DNA of 60,000 nucleotides from Nematostella vectensis (GCF_932526225.1 NC_064039.1:3549001-3609000); one strand, 5' to 3'; counted from the stretch's first letter, positions 11,634 through 23,889 are shown. Notes: a model not told the origin generated them from the sequence alone. Translations and numbers: made by a program.

Positions 11634-12730
11634 CGAAAAATGGCGGATCGTTCAGATTTGTGGAACATGAAATTTAGCACAGTGATTAAGTATCTCGCAA
11701 TTAGTTCTCTGGATATGGACCCGTCCCCAAAAATATATACTTACAGTTTTACTTTTAAAGTTACACAAAACTTTACCAAAGGATAGATATTAACATTACT
11801 TAAAATTCCATAAAAAAATAAACCACTTCCCCTGGTACTTACAGGATGGAATAAATTATTTTGTCTTATCAGCGTTTAAATCAATATGTGCCTAATTTAG
11901 ATCAATGCTAGTAAGTGCATAATGTGTAGTACTACTCTTTAAAACCGCCCAGTTGTGAGAACTTACAGTTGCACTAAAGATGACATGATTCATATTCAGC
12001 TTAGCACGTTTTCAACTTTTATGTACAATTACACATGTAGTTTGGATTTAAGGACATTCTTTCTATAAAATCCTCCTTGCCATCTCTAGTATAACTGTAT
12101 GTACCATAAGGGTGTGGCTTTAGGCTTGACTATATCCTGCAATACACCAATATAAAGAAGTATGCTTAATTTCAGCTTACAGTCCGTATTGAAAGGTAGT
12201 CTAACATAGCAATATACCTCCTTCTTGTCATCTCTAGTATAACTGTATGTATCATAAGGGTGTGGCTTTAGGCTTGACTATATCCTGCAGTACACCAATA
12301 TAAAGAAGTATGCTTAATTTTATCTTACAGTCCGTATTGAAAGGTAGTCTAACATAGCGATATACCTTCTTCGTGCCGTCTCTAGTAGAACTGTAAGTAG
12401 TCACCTCTTGGCGTGGGTCATATCTTGAATGAAGTGATACGAAGAGTTCTACGACTATGTTAAGTTTGAAGATTGTGTGCCAGATAAAAGCAATTTAAAC
12501 GCTGATTATGCCAAATAATAAATTTTATCTCTAAAACTGTAAGTTCTAGGAGTGGTTATTTTTTTTTTCATAACATCTATCACTTGGTGAAGTTTTATTT
12601 TAATAAAACTGTAAGTATACAATTTTTAGTGGTGGGTCCATATCCAGAATTGTTGAGTGCACGATTCTCTATCACTGTGTCAAATTTCACAGATGTTTCA
12701 CAAATCTGAACGATTTTGCACCATTTTCTT
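11634..12730. mobile_element. 1.1-kb foldback element with an internal tandem repeat
   Basis: The outer arms are imperfect inverted repeats of about 170 bp. The left arm carries CGTTCAGATTTGTGGAACAT and TCTGGATATGGACC...ACTTACAGTTTTA. The right arm carries the reverse complement, with TAAAACTGTAAGT, GGTCCATATCCAGA and CACAAATCTGAACG. Inner matching pieces include AGCGTTTAAAT near 11871 and ATTTAAACGCT near 12494. No coding capacity was seen. Confidence 0.7.
12073..12395. repeat. 148-bp tandem duplication inside the foldback element
   Basis: CTCTAGTATAACTGTATG recurs with a 148-bp period at 12084 and 12232. A third, truncated copy (CTCTAGTAGAACTGTAAG) starts at 12380. The first two copies are nearly identical over their length, including GGGTGTGGCTTTAGGCTTGA. 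Confidence 0.85.
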
Positions 12731-12990
12731 CCACTATTGGGGAAAGTAAATCGCTCGACACCGCGGCGACTGTTTTGAGTCTAACGGTTACCCTGCTTAG
12801 TCCATATGTCTACAATACAGTTAATAGGTCTACAATACATACAGTTACTATGTCTATGATGATGTTTTTAATATAAAGAGTTTTAAAACAGGTGTCGATC
12901 TTACTGTGCTTGAGGCAATTCACTAACTTGTTCAGACCAAAACAAAATGTATAAAAGTAATAACGACTCGATTTAAACACGAACGCGCAC

Positions 12991-12998
12991 TATAAAAG
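12991..12998 (+). promoter_or_regulatory. Candidate TATA box
   Basis: TATAAAAG lies in a local GC-rich context (GCGCACTATAAAAGGAC). Twelve bases after the motif, a GTAAGC donor-like site occurs at 13011, with a TGCAG acceptor-like site at 13044-13048. The implied 38-bp intron is very short for an animal. Confidence 0.35.
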
Positions 12999-13075
12999 GA
13001 CTTGCCTAAGGTAAGCTGTCATTTGTTTTTTCACTCCACTGAGTGCAGATTTGTCGTACGGCTTTACTTTTTGCT

Positions 13076-13225
13076 ATGTTTTCTTCTGGCGGTTTCAGAG
13101 GTCCTCACTCAATGAATTCTAGCTTTGAATGGCGACGACTTGCGCGAGAGCTTGCAAAAAAGGGGGGAACTATCCCGCAAGAGAGCCTAAGACCTTATGC
13201 TCTTTTGGTGCGCGTTTGTGTATAA
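13076..13225 (+). CDS. Candidate 49-aa small open reading frame, unrecognised
   Basis: The frame starts at ATG 13076 and ends at TAA 13223-13225. It encodes MFSSGGFRGPH, then an amphipathic, Arg/Lys-rich stretch (WRRLARELAKKGG), then IPQESLRPYALLVRVCV. It has no signal peptide or membrane segment. The only support is the TATA-like box about 80 bp upstream. I do not recognise the product. It may be a chance ORF or the first exon of a longer unit. Confidence 0.25.
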   Translation: MFSSGGFRGPHSMNSSFEWRRLARELAKKGGTIPQESLRPYALLVRVCV

Positions 13226-13261
13226 AGGTTTTTTTGTAATTGTTTTGTGTTTTGATATCTT

Positions 13262-13403
13262 CAGTTCCATAGCAGGCCTCGAAATATTGAGGGGGTACAA
13301 TTCAGAAACATGGTCATTTCTCTATAATTTTTGAAAATAATGGGGTGAAGCGGCGGGGTGGGGGGCACGTGGCCCCAGTGACACACCCCCTGCTACGTGC
13401 CTG
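13262..13403. mobile_element. MITE of the CAGRGCCGTAGCAGG family
   Basis: The left end is CAGTTCCATAGCAGGCCTCG and the right end is CCCCTGCTACGTGCCTG. The core is G-rich then C-rich, as in the other copies. The flanking pentamers do not match, so this is an older or rearranged insertion. Confidence 0.75.
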
Positions 13404-14764
13404 TTATCAAGCACACTCAATCAAATTATTGCAACTCCTTGATTCGCGTTATGGCAGGAGTCAAATTGATTTCCATTTGCAAAAAAAACAGTGTTTGCAA
13501 GGCAGGAAAAAAATACTTCACCGGAAGGTTAGAAAAACAAATGCTAGCAGTGCTTTTTGGGAATCTAACAAAGATAAACGTAACAAAATGTGCTAGCGAA
13601 GCCAAATCTACCAGCACTATCGGCGGTTACAGCCTATTTGCTATTCAATGCTCGTTATATTATAAATTTCATTAATTTGACGAAATATATTGTAACGATG
13701 GGGGGAAACGATGACATAAATGGAATTCGTAAATTCAGTGTTGGAAATTAATAAAAAGCAAAACTGCAAAAGATAGAAAAAAATAAATGGACTTAGGGAA
13801 TAACGATTTTTAGCGCCAGCCAAACGAAAGAATTTTGAAATTCCAGACTTTAAGGGAGCTCGGAAATTTATCAGAATACCTTCTCAAAAAATAAGGCCCT
13901 CCCCTTTAACCATGTATTATAGTTTGAGGCCCTCCCCCAAATCTGAGTTTAAAAAAATCGCAACCATCCCCCGAAACATAGCAGCCCTCCCCCCGCTAAA
14001 TAATGACCCTTCCCTTATTTGATCTTGAATAGGTGCCGGTTTACGTTAGACAAAAAAACCTTGGTATAAGTAGAATTACTACAGACAAGCTGTAGAAAGA
14101 CCAGATGCTCTGAGTAGGTGCGTAGGTGTAGACAATTTACTTTGGATGCTTTTCATTTTCTCGAGGTGGCCGCTATATCATATATCCCGGCTAAAACAAG
14201 ACATATTAAAAAAATTAACAACCAGCTCCTCTTTTCTATTATAGTTTTTTTTTCATTAAATCTCCAAAGATTCAAAAGATATTCAAAAATAGTGTAAAGT
14301 TCACCAAAGTTTTAGGGTGAAAAGAAATAGGTTAGAAATTGATATTTTTCTTTAAAGGGGAAATTGATATTATAATTCCGTTACAATAAAATGATAAGAA
14401 TGACGAAACTTTATTTGAGAATGCTATTATTAGAGGGGGGCGTTAGGGTTTGCGGTGATGAGGTTTTGCCTCAAGTCTGACGCTGTGTTTTCTTATTTTA
14501 TTTCGCGGTATTGCGTTTTTTATAGACTGCGCGGTTTACGGTTATGACTTATTTTGACGGTTTTTGGCGTTTTTTCTGTGCGATCTTTTTAGCAAATCTT
14601 TATTACCATTTGTCGTTCCCAAGTCGAAAACTTTGTTGCTATTGAGACAAGGCTCTGAATAAGCAAGTTGTTTAAGCTTTCCAGAAACACAGAGAAGATT
14701 CACTCTTGATTCACTCGTGGAATTATCATGTTAACTATACCAATGTCTTCATGATCACTCCATA
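13404..14764. other. Intergenic, no gene recognised
   Basis: This holds A/T-rich sequence and a run of short C-rich phrases (CCCTCCCC) at 13895-14010. The open frames at 13345-13675 overlap one another and start inside the adjoining MITE, so they are not supported. Confidence 0.5.
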
Positions 14765-14965
14765 AACGCCATCATCATTACCAACATCAGCGATATTACC
14801 ATCATTATCATTACCATTACAAAACTATCATCATCATCATTATAACCTCATCATTATAACCATGATCGCCATCATCATTTTTTTATCATTATAATAACCA
14901 TTGCAAACATCAAAATTTGCATACCATTATCAACATCATTATCATCATCGTTATCATCGAGTGCA
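14765..14965. repeat. Imperfect ATC/ATT trinucleotide microsatellite
   Basis: About 200 bp is dominated by CATCATTA, ACCATCAT and related trinucleotide steps with frequent interruptions. Confidence 0.8.
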
Positions 14966-15056
14966 ATATATGGTCCTATGTTCGGACGGACCCGAACTTC
15001 GGACACTTAAACAGACTTTGACAGTACAAAAGGGAAACTGATACTTTCTAAGCGGG

Positions 15057-15152
15057 CTTAGATACCATCAATCAAGCGCGCTTAGATACCATCAATCAAG
15101 CGCGCTTAGATACCATCAATCAAGCGCGCTTAGATACCATCAATCAAGCGCG
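15057..15152. repeat. 24-bp tandem repeat, 4 copies
   Basis: The unit contains CTTAGATACCATCAATCAAG followed by CGCG and repeats four times. Each junction is a GCGCGC-like palindrome. Confidence 0.95.
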
Positions 15153-15894
15153 ACTCCACCGGTCGAGTTGCATGGCGAAAGCACTACACCCATTCAAATG
15201 TCGAGTTTGAATCAAATACCATATTTTTTCCCTTTTTTGCAACAAAAACCCGCATCAATTCAACTTTTATTTCTCTCACGCGCAACCTATTGGAGCGCGA
15301 CTTGTTTAGTGGTTTAGTGCGTCTGGACCAGCGTTGAGCCCAATGTCTCTCTATATGTCTACAAATAGACAATTAGATTCGGCAATCCAAGAGCGCGACG
15401 TATGAATCGGGCCTAAATTATATAACTTATGCAAATCTCAAAACCCTTATGATTCTAGAAGTTTTTCAGAAAAGGAATTGATACAGAAAACTTTTGCATG
15501 CGGCAAAAATTCTGGAAGCGGGTGGCGACCAGAACGACATTTTTTAATTGCAGTATCTTTAATTTTAAAGCGCAACTTAAGACTCATCTTTTTAAATTAG
15601 CTTTTAACACTTGATATCACATAATCATCAATATAAAGATATTTTTATTTTTATTATTTTATTTTTTTATTCAATATTTTTCCTATGAATCTATTATTTC
15701 ATATTATTTTCGATTATAATTGTAAATTTTATTGTATATATTAGTTCAACATTTAGTTATATTGTAATGCGCTTTTGATCATTATATGAAAAAAGCGCAA
15801 TATAAATTAATAAATTATATTATATTATATTAATGTGGCTTTAGTAGGGAGTTCATGTTATCCGAGTAGAAATGGCTAAAATCAGTCTCAAGGC

Positions 15895-15975
15895 ATCCTC
15901 GGGGACCCAGGGCGTCGCGGAGATCGGGAACACACTTTCGCTTCCGGTCTCTGCTCCCCCTGGGTACCCGAGGAT
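15895..15975. mobile_element. Short palindromic element (ATCCTCGGGGACCCAGGG)
   Basis: Inverted ends ATCCTCGGGGACCCAGGG and CCCTGGGTACCCGAGGAT enclose a GC-rich core. It resembles small palindromic repeats common in cnidarian genomes. No target duplication was identified. Confidence 0.6.
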
Positions 15976-17529
15976 CGTGTCATCTCGCGGGAACACGAAA
16001 TCGAGTTCATTTTATCAAGTTTGGGAGGACTGGGAATAGTAGGTCAGCGGTTACCGTTTGGCGCGTAAAAACAAAAGTCGGACGCGAACGGGTGAACAAG
16101 GAAGATGGTGTGTTTGGCGATCTCTCCGCCTTCACTGATCAATAAGGTAACATAGCTTACTTTAGCATAACTTGTTTTTAATATCTAAAACTATCCAGCC
16201 TGGTCCCTCGAGTTCACCTTTGTTATTAGCCAGGAAGATTCTTATTTTAATAGAGTAAAGTAAGAAATATAACGTAAGTATCCTAGATCCGACCCTTTCC
16301 CTGTACAGACTCCAACGCCTCAATCTTCGAGAACAAGATATACTTAACTTAAATGTTATACTTTCTTACCAACGTACTTGTCATTGCGTATTGGCATAGC
16401 GTACTACTAGAATTCCGGCGCTGAGACTTATTGAGACAAGGTTCTTGCTCACTGTTTGCAAATCCCACAGAAATGTGAATGGTCATAGCAAACATAAGTA
16501 CTTACATATTTACACTGTTCCCGGTTTTACAGCGCTGTATTACATCTTCTTAGAACAGTATTTCACCCTTGGAAATCTTGGCTGTCATCGCAATAGCTCA
16601 TATTGTAGCCATATACCTTTTAATGGCTTCCATCAGCCAATGTTTCAGACTTTTTTGCCTCGGGGATTGACAATGATGTTTGAAAAGGAGGTTTAGTTTT
16701 TTTTTTTTTTTTCTTTTTTTTTTTTGGGGGGGGGAGGGGATTTTCCCCCCAATACATGATGCACTCAATTGTTTGGCAATCCTCCCCCGACTATCAGGAG
16801 TGCATGCATAAAACTAAGAGCGGCGGCAAAGTAGACAACCCCTGCCCCCTTTAAATATCTAATGACCACCAAGAAAGGATAAACAAATCCAACAGCAGTG
16901 TAAATTTTGTCATTTTCCTGCTTATCCAAAACACATCCATTCATAGCCCAAACATGAAAGAGGTGTGATGAAAGTGTTTTTTTAAACTTTCCACAGCCTT
17001 ACCTTGTATTTATATTCTTTATATCCTTAAAAAAAACAATTTAAATAGAAGTTTTTCTTTATTGACATGACACTGAATCCAACCGGGTTTTTTATGTTAA
17101 TTCCTTTGCAAATGCTTTATTTATTATCCTTTTTAACTGTTCAGCCTTTACAATCTACATTGAGTGGTTATATTGTATGCCAACAAAGTTTGACTGACAT
17201 TATACAACTATTTCAATAAATGTAGAACTGTGCCAACCATAGTCATATCTATTTTGTGGATGACTTTTGAGCAGCATCTTGCGTATAAAAGAGAAATATT
17301 CTCAAATGCATTGATGTATTTGGCCTCATTTTTTGGGTTATAACCCCATATCCATGTGGACATCTATTAATGCCTGATTGCTTTGCTGGTTAATGAACAT
17401 TATGTACAAAGTTTACTGTAAGTGGTTTATACCCAAAATATAACAAGACTTTAATTCAAAATCTTTTAACTACAAAAATAAGATTTTCCAGCAACCTTCT
17501 TACTCCCTGAGCAGCTTTTTTAACTTTTA
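15976..17529. other. Intergenic, no gene recognised
   Basis: This holds a T-tract followed by a G-tract at about 16699-16739. The open frame at 16445-16696 ends just before that tract and has no recognisable domain. Confidence 0.5.
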
Positions 17530-17590
17530 ACTGATGGAACACGACTGATGGCACATGACTGATGGCACATGACTGATGGCACATGACTGT
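17530..17590. repeat. 14-bp tandem repeat (ACTGATGGCACATG)
   Basis: There are about four copies of ACTGATGGCACATG, with the first diverged. They lie downstream of the GPCR's 3' end. Confidence 0.9.
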
Positions 17591-17699
17591 AATGTACATC
17601 AGTGTATTTCTGCACTTATCTGTCAGCGGCTATGTCATATCACTATTTCTCTCTGGATTTGCACACAATTGTTACGTGATAGAACACCACTTATTACTT

Positions 17700-18681
17700 G
17701 GTTCTTATCCTACGCTTATCTGTCTCTAGCAGCTGTGGTAAATTAGAATTTACGAGACAACCCAGTTGGTTATTTGGGGTTTTACTGGGTTAAACCGAAA
17801 TACAATGATACTGATAGATTAATTAGAACGCACTGTATTGCGTCATAAATTAAATAATTACACAGGCATCGTGTGAATTCACCACATCAGCTAATCAGTG
17901 ACTTACTAACGGATAACTAACGCTCCCTCACACACGATGAACACTCAAGTATCACATGGCTCTATTCATATACCTATTATTCTCCAGTAACTTGTTACAT
18001 GAGCTTTCTTGCATGATTTACTCCAAGTAACACATGACCCTACTACATTACCCAGCTTATCATCTGACTGACTCTTTCACATTGCTCTATTTCTAATACT
18101 TTTCCGTCTCTAATAACTTGTCACATGACCATCTCATTCTTCATGAGAGGGAAACCGCGGTTAGCTGTTCACGGTTTGCGGTTTGGCGTCTTAGCGATAA
18201 CGTAGTTTAGCACATTTGGCGGGAAATGTGGCATTTGGCGGGAAAAATTGCAAAACATGTTCTCGACTTCAATCGAGGCAAAAGTATTATTAATTGTGCA
18301 AATTGTCAATGAAAATATATTATTTCAAGAGTCAAAGGATTAAAAACACTAATTCATGGTCTCAAACAAGAGCTTATTGAAAACTTGAGGGGAAAACTGC
18401 TGAGGTAAATCACTTACCGCTAGACGGTGCTCCTGAGGTCAAAACGCGCAGACCGCAAACTTGACCTCAATGCCTTATCACGTGACACCCAGAGGTTTGA
18501 CGTTTCCGAGAAAAAACGCGGTGCTAAAGGTCTCTATTAACCGTAAACTTTTCAGTTTAGAGAAACCTAATACCGAGGAAAAAAATACGAAAAACCGAAA
18601 AACCGCGCCAGATTTAAGGCACGATGTACACTCTAGTTTAACATGGCTCTATTTCTAATACTTTTCCTCTCAAATAGCTTG
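17700..18681. repeat. Decayed duplicates of the GPCR 3' end
   Basis: The phrase GCTCTATT...CTTGTCACATGA recurs at 17959, 18084 and 18646. The last copy runs across the GPCR stop codon at 18682-18684. CTTATCTGTCTCTAG, which lies in the GPCR tail near 18752, also recurs near 17717. These look like diverged direct duplications of the terminal coding/3' UTR segment. Between 18140 and 18640 lies unrelated sequence. Confidence 0.5.
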
Positions 18682-19899
18682 TCACATGACTGACTCTTTC
18701 TCGCACGTGATGTACGATCTTGTATCACGTGTCTCTACGCTATTTTTATTCTTATCTGTCTCTAGAAGCCTATCTGTCTGATTATGCGTCTCACTCGATT
18801 GGTCAGAATTGCTTGCTCCTGATACGTGACCATTCTGTCCATTCATTCGGCCCAAGAACCCCCACACCTTTTTTGCCTTTGTGCTGATATGGTTTGTACT
18901 CGTTTCGTCGTTTGTATTGTTTGGACTTGACCTTTCCGAAGAGCTCAGGCTTCTATACAGCACTCGCCAGCGGCAACAAAAGATCATAGTCAAGTACTTA
19001 ATGTAGCCCTTACGATAGTGCTTCGTCAGCGTGCCGTATACAATGGGATTAGTGCACGCATGCGTGTACAATAACCACTCGCACACCTTAATAAGCTCCT
19101 GCCCTACTTTCTTTTCTCGCTCCCCGCCAAAGTCCACGAGCATCCAGCCGAGCTGAGCTGGTAGCATGGTTAGAGTGAAGAGCACTACTATCGTCGCTAG
19201 CGTCTTAATCACCTGCATGTTTTCTTTGCGTCGCGCGGGGTCCATGTTCGCGCGCTCGCGCTTCGAGTCCCCACGAGCTCTGGGACCACGTGGTCTGAAA
19301 AGGTCGAGCCCGATGCGCACATACTCGACCGCGATGATAGTCAGCGGTAGCGCGTACTGGCACGTGAACAGGAATGCTGTATAGGCTTTGCGGTACTCGA
19401 TACTCGGCCACACCTCCATGCAGCCGTACGGCTCGACCTGTAGGATCCTAGTCACCAGAAGCATCGGGATCACAATCAGGATTGCCATAATCCAGATCAC
19501 AACGATCCAGATGAATACATAGCGGTGCTTGATCTCCGGTTTGAACGGATTGAGTATGACTTTACGCCGGTGGATCGCCATGGAAGTCAGTGTAAAGATA
19601 CTTAGACATATAGTGACAGTCATAGTTGGCCACACAAACCAGCAATAAAACTCCATGGGTACCGTCCCCACAGTTAGATACAGGTTCGTGGTGATACAGA
19701 TGAAGAGGTATGTAAGATCGGAGATTGCGAGATTCAGGATGAAAATATCGTTGACTGTGCGCCTCTCGCGTCTTCCCGCCACGACTATCAAGACTAGCAC
19801 GTTGCCTATAGTTCCCACTATGAAGGCCACTGTGTAAAAACCCTGTTTTATCCTTTTGTCATGCTCATAATTTCCATCTAGCGTCTCGTTCGACGTCAT
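18682..19899 (-). CDS. Orphan class A (rhodopsin-like) G protein-coupled receptor, intronless
   Basis: A single exon encodes 405 aa. The open frame extends upstream to 19968, but its first codon there is TTG, so ATG 19899 (MTSNETLDGNY) is chosen; it gives a short N-terminus with an N-glycosylation site at Asn4. Seven hydrophobic segments are visible, starting at about residue 22. Landmarks are GN in TM1, LAISD in TM2 (Asp61), Cys86 at the top of TM3, Trp136 in TM4, Cys160 in loop 2, Pro185 in TM5, TLTMLP in TM6 (Pro247) and NPIVY in TM7 (284-288). A Cys-Cys palmitoylation candidate is at 308-309. The TM3 end reads AIHRR (His110-Arg-Arg) instead of DRY. The third loop is Arg-rich and the tail is Ser/Thr/Asn-rich. 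Peptide or amine ligand cannot be decided. No neighbour suggests a pathway. Confidence 0.94.
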   Translation of the reverse strand: MTSNETLDGNYEHDKRIKQGFYTVAFIVGTIGNVLVLIVVAGRRERRTVNDIFILNLAISDLTYLFICITTNLYLTVGTVPMEFYCWFVWPTMTVTICLSIFTLTSMAIHRRKVILNPFKPEIKHRYVFIWIVVIWIMAILIVIPMLLVTRILQVEPYGCMEVWPSIEYRKAYTAFLFTCQYALPLTIIAVEYVRIGLDLFRPRGPRARGDSKRERANMDPARRKENMQVIKTLATIVVLFTLTMLPAQLGWMLVDFGGEREKKVGQELIKVCEWLLYTHACTNPIVYGTLTKHYRKGYIKYLTMIFCCRWRVLYRSLSSSERSSPNNTNDETSTNHISTKAKKVWGFLGRMNGQNGHVSGASNSDQSSETHNQTDRLLETDKNKNSVETRDTRSYITCEKESVM

Positions 19900-22800
19900 G
19901 ATTTGTTGCCGTCTATAGTAGGTGCACCTTTGAGAGGAAGATGTAATTGTTAGTACAAATTTGCGCAAATCTTACTCGCTGCGCACACATCGTTATCCTA
20001 GGCGGCACAGTGGCTATTTCGAAGCCGTTGAAGTCTAGCTCGCATGATTAGCGCTGACGATAAGAATTCTAGCTTTGACTACGCTTTTGTTTAAAACCTC
20101 AATACACAGGCTGTCGAGTCCAGTGTCTCAAATTTTGACAACCGAGGAGTTAACGGCTGAAGTGCCCTTAGCATGTTTAGAATGGAAATACTTGATATTT
20201 GGATTCATGAGACACCAAGGCTAATGAGACTAACCCCAAAGAATATCTGATTCAGAACAAGAATGCAAACCTGAGCGATGTGGCATGACGGAAAAACCTG
20301 GAAAACGCGCAATTCCAGATAGAGAGAGAAGACACAATTACTTACAATAGCTATAGGTTCCATGTTCTACGGACTGATTTTCAAAACACGAATAACGTGA
20401 GGCCGAAGTGCACATAACCAGATTTTGGTTTTTAAGATAATTTTTCCTTGATCATCATTGCCCTGTGTATCAGTTCAGGGACGAAAAGCTCAAATTACAA
20501 TTTTACTTTACAAAAAGTCGCATCAATTTAAAAAAAGTCGCACTTGATATTTTGTTTGCTAAAAGTTACTTAGTACTGAGAGAAATTCTTGAAGCATCAC
20601 GTCATGTTTTTCCGTCATGTCGAGCGATGTAGCACGGTGAGGACAAGGGAGGTACACTTAGCTCCCCGGGGTTACACCATTTTTAAATCACTCTTCTAGA
20701 ATTCAGCCAATTTACTCAGATTTTTCTATTGATCTCTCAATCCTGTCCCAAGTTAAAAAGAAAATCTTGAATTTTCACGACGTGTGACTTCTTCCGGATA
20801 CCTCAATTCTCCCTTCACACCCGCCGAGCACTCAATTTCAGAGAGTCAAAACAAGACGAACGTAACTGATGGCGTTCCTATGCGAACTACTTTGCGTTCA
20901 ATTAACGCTGTGAAAGGGGCCTCATCTTGCTATCTTGGAAGCAGGAAAATCCTCGAATAGCGCCAGGGAAACGTTGCAATCTCGCCACGAGTAGTGTTGA
21001 TAAGTCGACCATGTGATTTCTAGAATGTGATCGCAGTTCGTCCAGTAGGAGTTCCCAACCTTGCTAATTCCCATGTCACCTCGTCAAACACACAACACTT
21101 AAGCCACTATCACTTGCATGATATCTCGCTCTCGCTCATTACTCAAAAATGATAATGCTTTTAAGATTCCCGACCTTTTTCGCAGGAAACTGTCACATAC
21201 CCGGATTAAGGATTAGACGACCCCGCTTGGACGAGCTTTGCGTAGAAAACCGCGCATTAGTTGAATTAGGCCGCAAACCCTTCCGGAACTCGGCTCACCA
21301 GTCACCTGAAAAAACAAAATAACAAAACATCTCCATGAACAAGCGCTATGAAAATGCGATTAGCGAGTGGTTCAGGGAAAATGAACACTTATTAAACCGT
21401 ATTTAAGTGCAGTGTTTTAGGGGCTCCGATTTTAGGCGCTTTCGTAGGTTCCACCAATCACCATCGAGCGTGGACAAGAGCGCAAATGATAAGGCGGTAA
21501 GAAAGGGCGATCGTCACATCGATAAATAACTTAGTTAGAGCCCAATGAACAAGAAGTTGTCTTCTTATAATGCTATTTTTTAGCTGCGTAGGATGTGTGA
21601 TGTAGCTATTTTGTCGTAATTGGGCTATTGCTAAGGCCTCCTCCTAGGGACAGATTTTGGGCGCCCCATGGCTTGCTCAGCTTGCTCTTAAATCTTAACG
21701 ATAAACCCCGAGATAAATTAAGACTCAAGCACTACCAACTTGACTTTTTTGTTGTAAACACACGCACGTTGCCATTCGAAACAGCCATCGCCTTCCAAAA
21801 TTACAACCAGCACTTTTTATTAAAGGCAATTTCACAAACGAATGTAGCTGAGACAATTGATCAAGTTGATCAGCGACCAGTTTGACAGCTTTTTGTGGCC
21901 CTTCTTGTAATGACAGCCGGTGGTCATATCGTTCCTAGCTTATCAATTAGTTCTTTTGATGGTTTTAGCAAAAAAAAAAAGAGAAGTCTTTAACTGTGTA
22001 CCATTTGAGGTGCTGTTAATCTTATTTGCGACTTCTAAGCCTCAAAACGGACGGACCCTTTTGGGATTTTCTTCAGAGATTTAGAAAATGAAATCGTTAT
22101 GTATGGATTAGGAGTGGGGGATTTCCCGATAACATCTAAATACCCGCGCGATATTTACTTTACGTTTTAGGTTGTATAAGGTGAAAAGTAATGAATTTCT
22201 AACGAGAAAAGAGGGGGAAGCAATTTAATTTACTTATTATGAGCTTGAAAACGAAGACGATAGTGGACGATTCGTTGAGTAAACAGCACATAACTAGGTT
22301 TATAAAACAGTCTATTCCTATTAGAAAGGAAAGTATAGATGCCATGCTATAGACTGGCTCCATAAAGTGAAATTACTAGTTACCTTAAATGTGTTCTTTT
22401 TCTTTTTTTTTTATTCAATCCCAAAATAACAATGGTGAACAGCTCGTAAAGCTCAGAGTAATATGAAAAAAAAAACCCATACATTTTAGTGACTTAGAGG
22501 TTTAATTAATCTAAAAGGACTTACCTTGTACTAAGGAACGACATTTTCCCATTTATATGCGAAATTAGAAGTGAACATCCCAAAACACCACTACAGGTGA
22601 ACTTAAGTGTCTATCCATATCGGAAATGAATGCGAAATATTGCTGATCAATAACTTCTGAGTGAAGTTTTCAAGAAGGAATATATGGATGATGCATTGTT
22701 CGCAGCCTCGAATCTGTTTGGTATCCTAGCGTTCTTTCGTTCCTCCTTCGGCGTTTCCTTTAATTGTCTTTTAATTGTCGAGAATTAAAAATACTAGAAG

Positions 22801-23889
22801 CAAAATAACCCATGTCGTTTGTTGGCTGTTGACTCATTCACTAAATTTCATACCCAAAGAACTCTGGCATATAATTTACTCTGTCTTTCGCATTTGACCA
22901 GCTTGTTTTAATCATTTCGATGAAAAACGTGTACTTATAACAAATGAATTATTCATTCTCGCTGTTCATTCTGCAGTCCACTAGCTGTGCATTGCAGTCA
23001 TTAGCGCATCCCGGCTTTTTTCTTTTGGACGTATCAATACCAGGCGATCAATTTTCTCAGCAGAGCTCTAAAAGCAGAGATAGCCGTTCTGCGCCCTCCT
23101 CGTTTAAATGAACTTTCACAGTCTTGCTCTAATTGCCTGTTTGTGCTGCAAAGATGGCTTATGCAGATTACATCAGCGCCGCTGTGTTCAAAGCAAATCA
23201 AACAGTGACACGACTTTCTTGTGACCAAAATTTGCAGGAAAATGTGACGACTGTTATGTAAATAGTGTTATTTACTTTCGCTGATAACATATGGTCTTTT
23301 CGATGGTTTGATTGATGGTTTTCCTGGTTAAATAAAATTCGATTTTTTAGCGCTTACTTCGTTTTAATTGTAATACTATTTTGGCACAGAGAGTTAAACA
23401 TTGTGAATTACATTTCACTGTACAGAATTTCTATTGTTTTTTGGTAAAAAACGGGTTTACAATGATAATGATTCAATATAAATTATTTAACCCTTGAAAG
23501 TATATTGCTTCTTTAAGATTGCCAGCGAGTTCCTTTTTCATCGAAACATTGCACTAATATTTTTTCGCTCAATGAAGGTTCCCAATTTTTATTGTTAAAG
23601 TGGTAAGTCGTGTTTAAATTGATTTTTTCTTGGGCGTTGACTTAGGTGTGTTCCACAGCACTTCTTGTTTTCAGACAGGTCATAGATAGTTAGTTAATTC
23701 AGGTAATAAATAATTAGTTAATTCAGACCGTAAAAAGTAAGTTAATTAATTCTTGGGGTGATGTCCCCATTGGACCCCGTGTGCTGTTGCACCTTCCTTT
23801 TTTAATTAACTACTTTTTATTTTGAATGTTTTTCTTTGTATTGTATTATCAATCTTTGAATGAAGTAGTAATTTTTGTTACCCAAATCG
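19900..23889. other. Gene-poor stretch upstream of the GPCR
   Basis: I see no convincing coding exon on either strand, and the open frames at 21628-21885 and 23034-23228 lack recognisable domains. The GPCR promoter and any 5' UTR exon should lie here. An acceptor-like CTCTCAAAG occurs about 25-30 bases upstream of the chosen ATG, so a spliced leader exon is possible. Confidence 0.4.

Noticed and set aside
19900-19968. Longer GPCR start giving 428 residues
   Set aside because: The upstream first codon is TTG, and the extra residues do not resemble a receptor N-terminus. ATG 19899 is preferred.
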